The position numbers and the translations under genes are program-made. DNA of 64,000 nucleotides from NCBI GenBank assembly GCA_016650445.1, contig JAENVS010000036.1, positions 99,116-163,115 on the forward strand, read 5' to 3'. Shown piece after piece: positions 38,424-45,356 of the stretch. A model generated the notes under the pieces. It did no database searches and had not been told where the DNA came from. It saw nothing but the letters and a program-made list of their open reading frames with translations. The stretch's first letter is position 1. Every line of letters starts with the position of its first letter. The stretch comes from Frankiaceae bacterium. Its GTDB lineage: Bacteria > Actinomycetota > Actinomycetes > Mycobacteriales > SCTD01.

Positions 38424-38761
38424 GTCCGTGGGTACGTTCGCGGGTACGCCCCTGCGCTAACTCCGGCGGCCGTCGCATCCGGGTTACTTCTCAGGCTCGG
38501 CGCTCCCAGCGGAAGCGGGTTGTCCACAGCGAGGTAACCGGCCTTCTCCGCTGCTCCAACCCTTGATCAAGCAACCGGAGCTGCAGAGAAGTACCGCCTC
38601 CGCTGGCTGTCTTCTGTGGACAGCCGGCTGTCAGCGGCTTGCCCGAGGGCTAACGATGCCGGTGATCGGACGCGGGTAGTGCTGGATATGCCGGTGATAG
38701 AGCCGCGGCCGGACTCACCATGAGGTGTAACACCACAGCGGTAAGTGATACACTCTCGGGT
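38424..38761. other. Gene-free segment with palindromes and direct repeat
   Basis: About 340 bp have no convincing gene on either strand; open frames here have shadow-type composition. It holds nested inverted repeats at 38600-38637: CCGCTG with CAGCGG outside, GGCTGTC with GACAGCC inside, and a 14-bp perfect palindrome GACAGCCGGCTGTC at 38619-38632. It also holds a direct repeat ATGCCGGTGAT (38655 and 38688, 33 bp apart). The last 40 bp are the vapBC control region. It may be decayed accessory DNA. Confidence 0.5.
38725..38754 (+). promoter_or_regulatory. VapBC promoter with paired operator half-sites
   Basis: GTGTAACAC (38725-38733) and GTGATACAC (38745-38753) are near-exact inverted copies of each other. 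Each is itself almost palindromic, and their centres are 20 bp apart (two helical turns). The second overlaps a -10-like TACACT (38749-38754). The antitoxin ATG lies 7 nt after that, so the mRNA may be leaderless. This is the layout expected for autorepression by a dimeric antitoxin-toxin complex. Confidence 0.6.
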
Positions 38762-39025
38762 ATGCCCACCACGCGGCCTCGGGTCCTGGTCACAGAGACC
38801 GACGAGTTGAAGCTGGCCCTCGACGAGGCGGCCCGCCGTTGGCCGGGTGGGAGTCGCTCGGCGCTCCTCGTTCGCCTTGCCCTCGAGGGCCACCAGGCGG
38901 CGCAGGCCGAGCATGCGGCGGTCGTGCAGAGCCGAGTCGACGCAGTAGAGAGGTGGAGCGGCTCGTTCTCCGAGGGCTACGAGCGCGACCTGCTTGAGCG
39001 GATCCGCGAGGACTGGCCGGCGTGA
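38762..39025 (+). CDS. Probable antitoxin of a VapBC-type module
   Basis: This 87-residue protein precedes a PIN-domain toxin gene with a 4-nt overlap, the usual antitoxin position. The N-terminal part (RPRVLVTETDELKLALDEAA) followed by RWPGGSRSALLVRLALEG looks like a ribbon-helix-helix DNA-binding fold. The acidic, aromatic C-terminus (ERWSGSFSEGYERDLLERIR) would wrap the toxin. The ATG at 38762 excludes an upstream extension that would run through the operator. It is called by context and fold guess, not by a clear family motif. Confidence 0.75.
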   Translation: MPTTRPRVLVTETDELKLALDEAARRWPGGSRSALLVRLALEGHQAAQAEHAAVVQSRVDAVERWSGSFSEGYERDLLERIREDWPA

Positions 39026-39408
39026 TCGTGCTCGACGCGAGCGTGCTGATCGGCTTCATGTTCGAACAGGACGATCACCACGGCGCTGCCGTTTCCCTCT
39101 TGCGCAACGTGGTCGGCGCGCCGCTCGGCGTCAGCCAGCTCACCCTCGCTGAGGTGCTCGTTGTCCCGACCAGACTGCACCGGCTGGACGCGGCCGAGCA
39201 GATGCTTGTCGATCTTGGTGTCACCGAGGTGCTGTTGCCATCCGGCGCGTCGAGGCGGCTTGCCGAGCTGCGCGTGGAGACCGGGCTCAAGTTGCCCGAC
39301 TGCTGCGTGCTGCTCACGGCGCAGACCGTCTCGGGTTCGCTCGCGACCTTCGACGACAGGCTGGCGCGGGAGACGACCAGTCGAGGCATCGAGGTCATCG
39401 CGGCCTGA
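39022..39408 (+). CDS. PIN-domain toxin (VapC family ribonuclease)
   Basis: VapC toxins are Mg-dependent ribonucleases that cut tRNA or rRNA. The 128 residues keep the acidic quartet: D5 in MIVLDASVLIG, E44 in TLAEVLV, D93 in KLPDCCVLL and D111/D112 in ATFDDRLARE. The GTG overlaps the antitoxin stop by 4 nt. The RNA target cannot be predicted. The module follows a tRNA-Tyr and a broken gene, a typical accessory location. Confidence 0.9.
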   Translation: MIVLDASVLIGFMFEQDDHHGAAVSLLRNVVGAPLGVSQLTLAEVLVVPTRLHRLDAAEQMLVDLGVTEVLLPSGASRRLAELRVETGLKLPDCCVLLTAQTVSGSLATFDDRLARETTSRGIEVIAA

Positions 39409-39500
39409 GGCAGACCGCCTCTGAAGCCCGGAACGGCATCGATGTCATCCGTAGGGCGGCTGTTGCTGCCCAACCCGCGCTGACGCGGTGGCGACGGGGA

Positions 39501-39749
39501 TCAGCCGCCGAGCGAGCCGTGCGGCTGGGCGACCAGGGCGGCGTCGAGGTCGATCTGCCTCGTCACTGCGGCCGGTGCCTGCCAGCCGCTCTCGACGAGG
39601 CAGCGAAACAGCTCGACGCGTGACTCGAGAGCCGCCTCGACCTCAAGCAGCGACGGCTTGCGATGGCCGCGCAAGACGGCCTGAGCGATGCGGTAGCGCT
39701 CGAACGCCTTCTCGAGCTGCGTGGGCTCTTCGCCGGGCATGATGGGCAT
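39501..39749 (-). CDS. Hypothetical protein, 82 residues
   Basis: The frame has normal composition, unlike its opposite strand, which reads Arg/Ser noise. It is mostly helical with balanced charge: EKAFERYRIAQAVLRGHRK, then LLEVEAALESRVELFRCLVE, and a Gly-rich end. The start is ATG at 39749 or 39740; neither has a good ribosome-binding site. It is divergent from the YCII gene. I recognise no family. Confidence 0.55.
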   Translation of the reverse strand: MPIMPGEEPTQLEKAFERYRIAQAVLRGHRKPSLLEVEAALESRVELFRCLVESGWQAPAAVTRQIDLDAALVAQPHGSLGG

Positions 39750-39810
39750 ATCGGCTCAAATCGACCCCAATCTGAATGGGCCGTTCGGGCGACAAGAACT
39801 TCTGCCACGC

Positions 39811-39837
39811 TGTCGATCGCGGTCCGCACCGATCGTC
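39811..39837 (+). promoter_or_regulatory. Candidate ECF42-type promoter
   Basis: TGTCGA (39811-39816), 17 nt, then CGTC (39834-39837). ECF42 sigma factors are reported to use TGTCGA at -35 and CG(A/T)C at -10 before the DGPF/YCII genes linked to them, and the gene 50 bp downstream is such a YCII gene with its ECF42-type sigma factor. The match is to both elements with normal spacing. Confidence 0.65.
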
Positions 39838-39885
39838 GTACAGGCATCGGGACGGATCAGCCGTCCCCGCAGCTCGGGAGACCTC

Positions 39886-40233
39886 ATGGCTGAGTACGCG
39901 ATCCTCATCTACGGCGACGAAGCGCAGTTCGACCAGACCCCCGAGGCGTGGGCGGCCATGATGGACGCGCACGGTGCGTTCGCGAAGGCCGTGGCCGAGG
40001 CCGGCGTCACGATCACGGGAGGCAATGCGCTCCAGTCGGCCGGGACCGCCACGTCCATCCGCGGCGGAAGCGTCGTCACGGACGGCCCGTTCGTCGAGAC
40101 CAAGGAGACGCTCGGCGGCTTCTACCTCGTCGAGTGCCGCGATCTGGACCAGGCCATCGCCATCGCCAAGCTGTGCCCGGCGCCGGCCGGCGGCGTCGAG
40201 GTGCGGCCGATCCAGGAGACCAGCGTCGGGTGA
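39886..40233 (+). CDS. YCII-related (DGPF) domain protein
   Basis: This 115-residue YCII-fold protein has the family features MAEYAILIYGDEAQF, the GGNAL loop, TDGPFVETKETLGGFYLVEC (the DGPF motif) and EVRPIQE. YCII proteins resemble muconolactone-isomerase folds, but no enzymatic role is proven. The ATG follows CGGGAG. The stop overlaps the sigma factor GTG by 4 nt, and this pairing is the hallmark of ECF42 loci. It is probably the main target of that sigma factor. Confidence 0.9.
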   Translation: MAEYAILIYGDEAQFDQTPEAWAAMMDAHGAFAKAVAEAGVTITGGNALQSAGTATSIRGGSVVTDGPFVETKETLGGFYLVECRDLDQAIAIAKLCPAPAGGVEVRPIQETSVG

Positions 40234-41489
40234 CTCCCGTGGAGGCCGCCCTTGCCGACGCGCACCGCACCGAGTGGGCCTTCGTGCTCGCTGCGACGGT
40301 GCGCGTCGCGGGGGACCTGGACCTCGCGGAGGAGTGCGCGCAGGAGGCCTACGTCGCCGCCCTGCAGACCTGGGGCGATCGTGGGGTCCCGGCATCGCCG
40401 GGCGCCTGGCTGACGACGACCGCCCGCCGCAAGGCGGTCGACCGGCTTCGGCGCGACGCCACGCTGCGGCGCAAGCTCCCGCTCCTGATCGAGCCCGAGG
40501 CCGTCACGGAGACCGGCGAGCCGGAGTCGGTGCCTGATGACCGGCTCCGGCTGGTGTTCACCTGCTGCCACCCGTCGCTGTCACCCGAGGCGCAGGTCGC
40601 GCTGACGCTGCGGCTGGTCTGCGGCGTCGAGACCGCAGAGATCGCCCGGGCCTTCCTCGTCCCGGAAGCCACGATGGCGGCGCGCATCACCCGAGCGAAG
40701 AAGAAGATCGCCGCCGCACGCATCCCCTACCGCGTGCCGGCGGCTGACGAGCTCACGGAGCGACTGGACCCGGTCCTGACCGCAGTGCACCTGCTCTTCA
40801 CATCCGGACACACGGCGCCGACCGGCGAGGAGCTGATGCGTCACGACCTCGTCGACCGGGCCATCGACCTTGCCAGGACGCTCGTCGAGCTGCTGCCGCG
40901 CGAGCCGGAGGCACGCGGACTGCTCGGCTTGCTGCTGCTCACCGACGCCCGCCGCGCGACCCGCGTCGGCGCGGACGGCCGGCTGCGGCGGCTCGACGAG
41001 CAGGACCGCAGTCAGTGGGACCAGGCATCGATCACCGAAGGCCTGCGTCAGACTGCCGAGGCGTTGACGACCGGCGGCGCCGGCCGGTTCACCCTGCAGG
41101 CCGCCATCGCCGGGGTGCACGCCGCCGCCCCCCGCTCGGCCGACACCGACTGGCCGCGGATCGTGCGGCTGTACGACGCACTGCTCACGGTGTGGGACTC
41201 GCCCGTCGTCGCGCTGAACCGGGCCGTCGCGGTCGCCTTCGCGCACGGTCCGCAGGTTGCACTGGAGCTGGTCGACGGGCTCGCGACGGATGAGCGGCTG
41301 GCGTCGTACCCGTACCTGCCGTCGACGCGGGCGCACCTGCTCAGCGAGCTCGGTCGCGTGGACGAGGCGGCCGCGGAGTACCGCGCTGCGGCAGTGCTGA
41401 CCGGCAACGCGCGCGAGCGGGAGTTCCTGCTGGCGGCGGCCCGGCAGGAGACGGAAATCGCCCTCGGGGCGGTCGGCGACGTCCTGTAG
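40230..41489 (+). CDS. ECF42-type RNA polymerase sigma factor with long C-terminal extension
   Basis: In 419 residues, the sigma-2 region (about 10-80; DLAEECAQEAYVAALQTWGD, PGAWLTTTARRKAVDRLR) and sigma-4 region (about 110-165; VALTLRLVCGVETAEIARAF) are followed by a helical extension of about 240 residues. The extension has the DUF6596/TPR-like signature: HLLFTSGHTAPTGEELMRHD, LLLLTDARRATR, SPVVALNRAVAVAFAHGP. ECF42 factors lack an anti-sigma gene and use this extension for activity. Coupling to the YCII gene and the matching promoter support the class. The inducing signal is unknown. Confidence 0.92.
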   Translation: MTPVEAALADAHRTEWAFVLAATVRVAGDLDLAEECAQEAYVAALQTWGDRGVPASPGAWLTTTARRKAVDRLRRDATLRRKLPLLIEPEAVTETGEPESVPDDRLRLVFTCCHPSLSPEAQVALTLRLVCGVETAEIARAFLVPEATMAARITRAKKKIAAARIPYRVPAADELTERLDPVLTAVHLLFTSGHTAPTGEELMRHDLVDRAIDLARTLVELLPREPEARGLLGLLLLTDARRATRVGADGRLRRLDEQDRSQWDQASITEGLRQTAEALTTGGAGRFTLQAAIAGVHAAAPRSADTDWPRIVRLYDALLTVWDSPVVALNRAVAVAFAHGPQVALELVDGLATDERLASYPYLPSTRAHLLSELGRVDEAAAEYRAAAVLTGNAREREFLLAAARQETEIALGAVGDVL

Positions 41490-41506
41490 TCTTCCTCCGG
41501 TTCGCC

Positions 41507-41579
41507 GCCCCCTTAGCTCAGTCGGCAGAGCGTCTCCATGGTAAGGAGAAGGTCTACGGTTCGATTCCGTAAGGGGGCT
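41507..41579 (+). tRNA. tRNA-Thr (GGT)
   Basis: The acceptor stem GCCCCCT pairs with AGGGGGC with discriminator T. The D arm is AGCTCAGTCGGCAGAGC, and the anticodon stem TCTCC/GGAGA holds the loop ATGGTAA (anticodon GGT). The T loop is TTCGATT. No CCA is encoded. It lies 17 nt after the sigma factor gene. Confidence 0.96.
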
Positions 41580-41602
41580 CTGAATGCCCTGACGTCAAGC
41601 AT

Positions 41603-41676
41603 GGCGGTGTAGCTCAGCCTGGTAGAGCAAGCGGCTCATAATCGCTGTGTCACCGGTTCAAGTCCGGTCACCGCTA
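41603..41676 (+). tRNA. tRNA-Met (CAT), elongator type
   Basis: The acceptor stem GGCGGTG pairs with CACCGCT (first pair G-U) with discriminator A. The D arm is GCTCAGCCTGGTAGAGC and the anticodon stem AGCGG/TCGCT encloses CTCATAA (CAT). The T arm is CCGGTTCAAGTCCGG. It lacks the three G-C pairs of the initiator anticodon stem and so is called elongator Met. Confidence 0.93.
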
Positions 41677-41682
41677 CACCCG

Positions 41683-41701
41683 CTACCCGAGCCTCGGGTA
41701 G
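41683..41701 (+). terminator. Hairpin after tRNA-Met
   Basis: CTACCCG and CGGGTAG form a 7-bp stem around AGCCT, followed by CCTTGTTCC. It lies 7 nt after the tRNA and 46 nt before rpmG. It may be a weak terminator; its last bases also form a -10-like TAGCCT for rpmG. Confidence 0.45.
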
Positions 41702-41746
41702 CCTTGTTCCGCAACGTTCGCACTCCCGAAAGCAGGCACCTCCCCG

Positions 41747-41911
41747 ATGGCCGCGACCGACGTCCGACCGAAGATCACCATGGCGTGCCAGGAGTGCAAG
41801 AACCGCAACTACATCACCAAGAAGAACCGCCGCAACGACCCGGACCGGCTGGACCTGAAGAAGTTCTGCCCGTTCTGCCGCAAGCACACCGACCACCGCG
41901 AGACGCGCTAG
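41747..41911 (+). CDS. rpmG: 50S ribosomal protein L33
   Basis: L33 is a 54-residue ribosomal protein, too short for many gene finders. The sequence has [20 protein letters not shown] and [17 protein letters not shown], with zinc-ribbon cysteines C14/C17 and C41/C44 (the C+ form, which loses out to zinc-free paralogues under zinc starvation). The ATG is the only start before the domain. The order rpmG, two dehydratases, tRNA-Trp, secE, nusG matches the mycobacterial layout, though four extra genes sit in between here. Confidence 0.96.
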   Translation: MAATDVRPKITMACQECKNRNYITKKNRRNDPDRLDLKKFCPFCRKHTDHRETR

Positions 41912-41933
41912 CCGCAGTAGGTAAGTTGCGCGG

Positions 41934-42398
41934 ATGCCACTGAACCGCGAGTTCATCGGCCGGGAGTACCCGGTCAAGGAGACCTTCGAGGTCGGCCGCG
42001 AGCACATCCGCCAGTTCGCCGATGCCATCGGCGACCGCAATCCGATCTACCGTGACCCCGAGGCCGCGCGTGCCGCCGGGCATCCCGACGTGATTGCGCC
42101 GCCGACCTTCTTGACCGTCCTCGGGTTCCGCTTCGGCATGGACTCGCCCGTCGTCGATCCCACCCTCGGGCTCAACTACGCGCTGGTCGTCCACGGTGAG
42201 CAGCGCTTCGAGCTGCACCGGCCGGTGCGGGCCGGCGACGTGCTGTCCACGGTGACCAAGGTCGCCGACATCCGCGATGCCGGCCGCAACGAGCTGATGA
42301 CGATGGTGTCCGAGGTGACGGCAGCCGACGGTGAGCGCGTCGCGACCACGACGAGCACGCTCGTCAGCCGCGGCACCGCCGAGCCGAAGGAGGCCTGA
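41934..42398 (+). CDS. MaoC-like (3R)-hydroxyacyl dehydratase subunit, HadA type
   Basis: This 154-residue protein has an N-terminal-type MaoC/FAS1-like dehydratase fold: REYPVKETFEVGREHIRQFA, GDRNPIYRDPEAARAAG, APPTFLTVLGF. It lacks the full hydratase-2 catalytic set and is the non-catalytic, substrate-holding partner in HadAB enzymes. It starts 22 nt after rpmG and ends 1 nt before the HadB-type ATG. By family and synteny with Mycobacterium hadA, it should dehydrate hydroxyacyl-ACP in fatty acid elongation. The role outside mycolate makers is not settled. Confidence 0.88.
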   Translation: MPLNREFIGREYPVKETFEVGREHIRQFADAIGDRNPIYRDPEAARAAGHPDVIAPPTFLTVLGFRFGMDSPVVDPTLGLNYALVVHGEQRFELHRPVRAGDVLSTVTKVADIRDAGRNELMTMVSEVTAADGERVATTTSTLVSRGTAEPKEA

Positions 42399-42399
42399 C

Positions 42400-42822
42400 A
42401 TGCCGTCGTACGCCGACGTAGAGGTCGGCACCGCGCTGCCCGAGCAGTCCTTCCCGGTGCAGCGGCTCAACCTGGTCATGTACTGCGGGGCGAGCGGCGA
42501 CTTCAACATCATCCATTGGAACGAGCGCATCGCGACGGCGGTCGGCCTGCCCAACGTCATCGCGCACGGCATGTTCACGATGGCGGAGGCCGGCCGCGTC
42601 GTGACCGACTGGGCCGGCGACCCCGGCGCAGTTCTCGAGTACGGCGTGCGGTTCAGCAAGCCGGTGCCCGTCCCCGACGACGACAAGGGCGCCATGCTCA
42701 CCGTGTCCGGGCGGGTAGAGGACAAGCTCGACGGCAATCGCGTGGTCGTGGGCCTCACGGCGACGATCGAGGGCGGGACCCAGGTGCTGTCCGGCGCCCG
42801 GGCAGTCGTCCGGCTGCCCTAA
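42400..42822 (+). CDS. MaoC-like (3R)-hydroxyacyl dehydratase subunit, HadB type
   Basis: This 140-residue hot-dog protein has the hydratase-2 catalytic motif, with Asp and His in GASGDFNIIHWNERIATAVG and NVIAHGMFTMAEAGR. It is the catalytic half of a HadAB-like heterodimer; the partner gene ends 1 nt upstream. The substrate would be (3R)-hydroxyacyl-ACP or -CoA. The next gene, an acyl-CoA synthetase, starts 78 nt later and may share the lipid pathway. Confidence 0.9.
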   Translation: MPSYADVEVGTALPEQSFPVQRLNLVMYCGASGDFNIIHWNERIATAVGLPNVIAHGMFTMAEAGRVVTDWAGDPGAVLEYGVRFSKPVPVPDDDKGAMLTVSGRVEDKLDGNRVVVGLTATIEGGTQVLSGARAVVRLP

Positions 42823-42899
42823 GCGTCCTTCGAGCCGTCGGCGGCCGAGACGGTCATGCGTCGTACCGTCACCGCACTGCTCGTCACAGAAGGAGCCGC

Positions 42900-44414
42900 G
42901 TGACCACGACCACCCCGGCAGGGACCTCCCTCGGCCGCCGCGCCGAACAGGTGATGGACCGCTTCGGTGACCGGGAGAGCCTGCTGTTCGAGGGACGCTG
43001 GTTTCGCTCCGGTGAGCTGGCGGGCCGCAGTCACCGCGTCGCGCGCGGCTTCGTCGACCTGGGCGTGCGTCCGGGCGACCGCGTCGTCGTCTGCATGGCC
43101 AACTGCCCCGAGGTGGGCCTGGCCTACAGCGCGCTGTGGCGCGCGGGCGCCGTCCCGACGCCGGTGCTGTTCCTGCTCACGGAGGAGGAGATCCGGCACG
43201 TCGTCGTCGACTCCGGCGCCGTCGCGTGCGTGACCACGCCCGAGTTCGAGGCGAAGGTCCTCGCGGCCTCGGCAGGACTGCCTGTCGTGGTCGTCGGCGG
43301 CGCGTCGGCGGGGGCGCTGCCCTGGGAGCAGCTGGAGGACGCCGACCCGCTGCCGCTGGTCGACCGCGACGGCTCCGACCTCGCGGCGCTGCTCTACACC
43401 GGTGGCACCACCGGTCGATCGAAGGGCGTCGCGCTGAGCCACGCGTCCCTCGACGCCGCCGGTGCGGCCGGCGCCGAGTCGGCGTACTCGCCCGGTCGCA
43501 ACCGCGGCCTGCTGCCGCTGCCCCTAGCGCATGCCTACGGGCTGCTGGTGACGGTCGCCGGGCTGCACGCGCGCGAGGCCGGCGTCAACGTCCTCATGCG
43601 GTGGTTCGACCCGGCCGGGTGGATCGCCCTGGTCGAGGAGCACCGGGTGCAGTCGACCGCACTGGTGCCGTCGATGATCCAGATGCTGCTCGCTCAGCCG
43701 CTCGAGGCGCACGACCTGTCCAGCCTCGAACGAGTCGGGTCCGGTGCGGCGCCGCTGTCGCCGGACGTCGCGGCGGAGTTCGAGCGACGGGTGCCGTCGG
43801 CGGAGATCCGCGAGGGCTACGGGTGCACCGAGAGCAGCGCGCTGATCAGCGCGCAGCCGAACCACGCCCGCCGCATGGGCTCCGTCGGCAAGCCGGTGCA
43901 GGGCGTCGAGGTGCGGATCGAGGACGCGGAGGGCAACGTCCTCAAGGCGGGTGAGGACGGCGAGATCTGCGTCCGCGGGCCGGTGCTCATGACGGGCTAT
44001 TGGAACTCCCCGGAGGCGACTGCGTTCGCGGTGCGCGACGGCTGGCTGCACACCGGTGACGTCGGGCACTTCGACGAAGACGGCTACCTCTACGTCGTCG
44101 ACCGCATCAAGGACCTCATCATCCGCGGCGGCTTCAACGTCTATCCCCGCGACGTGGAGGACGCGCTGCTGGCGCATCCCGCGGTCGTCGGTGCGGCCGC
44201 TGTCGGCCGACCCGACCCGAAGCTCGGGGAGGAGGTCGTCGCGTTCGTGCAGCTCGCCCCCGGCGCCGAGGTGGGTGCCGATGACCTCATCGCCTTCGCG
44301 CGCGAGCACCTCGGCGCCTACAAGTACCCCCGCGAGATCCACCTGGTGGAGAGCCTGCCGCTCACCAGCGTCATGAAGCTCGACCGGAAGGCGCTGCGCG
44401 CGCAGCTCGCGTGA
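42900..44414 (+). CDS. Acyl-CoA synthetase (class I adenylate-forming enzyme)
   Basis: This complete enzyme (504 residues) makes acyl-CoA from an acid, ATP and CoA. The AMP-binding loop LLYTGGTTGRSKGVALSH, the A5 motif REGYGCTESSALIS, the A7 motif LHTGDVGHFDEDGYLYVVDR, the hinge IKDLIIRGGFNVYPRDVED and the terminal lysine region SVMKLDRKALR are present. The GTG follows AAGGAG. The stop overlaps the next gene by 4 nt. The chain preference cannot be predicted; proximity to the dehydratases suggests fatty acids. Confidence 0.93.
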   Translation: MTTTTPAGTSLGRRAEQVMDRFGDRESLLFEGRWFRSGELAGRSHRVARGFVDLGVRPGDRVVVCMANCPEVGLAYSALWRAGAVPTPVLFLLTEEEIRHVVVDSGAVACVTTPEFEAKVLAASAGLPVVVVGGASAGALPWEQLEDADPLPLVDRDGSDLAALLYTGGTTGRSKGVALSHASLDAAGAAGAESAYSPGRNRGLLPLPLAHAYGLLVTVAGLHAREAGVNVLMRWFDPAGWIALVEEHRVQSTALVPSMIQMLLAQPLEAHDLSSLERVGSGAAPLSPDVAAEFERRVPSAEIREGYGCTESSALISAQPNHARRMGSVGKPVQGVEVRIEDAEGNVLKAGEDGEICVRGPVLMTGYWNSPEATAFAVRDGWLHTGDVGHFDEDGYLYVVDRIKDLIIRGGFNVYPRDVEDALLAHPAVVGAAAVGRPDPKLGEEVVAFVQLAPGAEVGADDLIAFAREHLGAYKYPREIHLVESLPLTSVMKLDRKALRAQLA

Positions 44415-45352
44415 CCGCACCCGACGACGTCGTCCGGCTCGCGGAGGAGCGCGACACCGCACGCGCGGCCAAGGACTTCGTCGAGAGCGACCGGCTGCGC
44501 GACGAGATCGCGGCCCGCGGCTGGCTGGTCCGGGATGCCGCGGACGGCTGGTCACTGGCGGAGAAGCCGCCGTACGACGTCCTGCCGTCTGTCCGTGACC
44601 TTCCCGACCGCAGCGGTCAGCCGAGCACCCGTCCGTGCACGGTCGCGCTGCTCGTCGACGGCTGGCCGGAGGACGTACGCACCTGCGTCCAGGCGCTGCT
44701 CGAGCACGCGCCCGAGCGGCTCGACCTCGTCGTCGTGCTGCTGGAGAACGGGACGACGGATGCCGGCGGGGTCGTGCACGAGCTCGCTCGCGACCCACGG
44801 GTCGAGGAGCTGCACGTCGCCAGCCCCGCGGGCTGGGGCGAGGCACGGCAAGCCCTGCTGGCGTACGACGTGGCCGACATCCACGTGCTGATGGACGTCT
44901 CCACCGTGCTGGAGGGGGACGCGCTCGAGCCGCTGCTCGCCGCCTTCGAGGACCCCGAGGTCGTCGGCGCGGGCTGGCGCGGCGTGAACGTGAAGGACGG
45001 CTGGACCGAGTTCGCCGACGCCGGCCCCGGCAAGGTCGAGGCGCTGCTCGGGTACCTGTTCGCGGTCCGGCGCAGCGGGGCGCTCGCCACGCCGATCCCG
45101 ACGAAGGCGCGCTTCTACCGCAACGCGGACATCGAGTGGTCGTACCTCCTTCGCGACGCCGGGGCCGGCGTCCTGGTCGCACTGGACCTGCCGGTGCGGC
45201 AAGCCCGGCACCGCGGCTACCACGACAGCGATCCGGCATACCGGGACAAAGAGAGCAGACGGACCTACGACAGGTTCCTGCAGCGCTTCCGTGGTCGGGA
45301 AGAACTACGCCTTTCGGGTGACACGCAAGTACCTACCCAGGGTCGACCCTGA
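44411..45352 (+). CDS. Glycosyltransferase-2-like protein with a CysS-tail-like N-terminus
   Basis: Residues 1-55 (ERDTARAAKDFVESDRLRDE, then IAARGWLVRDAADGW) look like the C-terminal helical tail of cysteinyl-tRNA synthetases. Residues 70-300 resemble a GT-A type family 2 glycosyltransferase, with an LLVDGWPEDVRTCVQALLEH start and the acidic HVLMDVSTVLEGDALEPLL in place of the usual DxD. Late motifs NADIEWSYLLRDAG and RHRGYHDSDP match GT2 proteins. The family DxD metal motif is not clear, so activity is unsure. It overlaps the synthetase before it by 4 nt. Confidence 0.72.
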   Translation: MTAPDDVVRLAEERDTARAAKDFVESDRLRDEIAARGWLVRDAADGWSLAEKPPYDVLPSVRDLPDRSGQPSTRPCTVALLVDGWPEDVRTCVQALLEHAPERLDLVVVLLENGTTDAGGVVHELARDPRVEELHVASPAGWGEARQALLAYDVADIHVLMDVSTVLEGDALEPLLAAFEDPEVVGAGWRGVNVKDGWTEFADAGPGKVEALLGYLFAVRRSGALATPIPTKARFYRNADIEWSYLLRDAGAGVLVALDLPVRQARHRGYHDSDPAYRDKESRRTYDRFLQRFRGREELRLSGDTQVPTQGRP

Positions 45353-45356
45353 TGGA

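Noticed and set aside
38567..38914. Minus-strand open frame (115 codons) across the gene-free segment
   Set aside because: It covers the vapB promoter and start antisense, and its composition is shadow-like.
37752..39500. tRNA-Tyr integrated phage or ICE with att sites
   Set aside because: No integrase gene and no second copy of the tRNA 3' end within reach; only a weak remnant case can be made.
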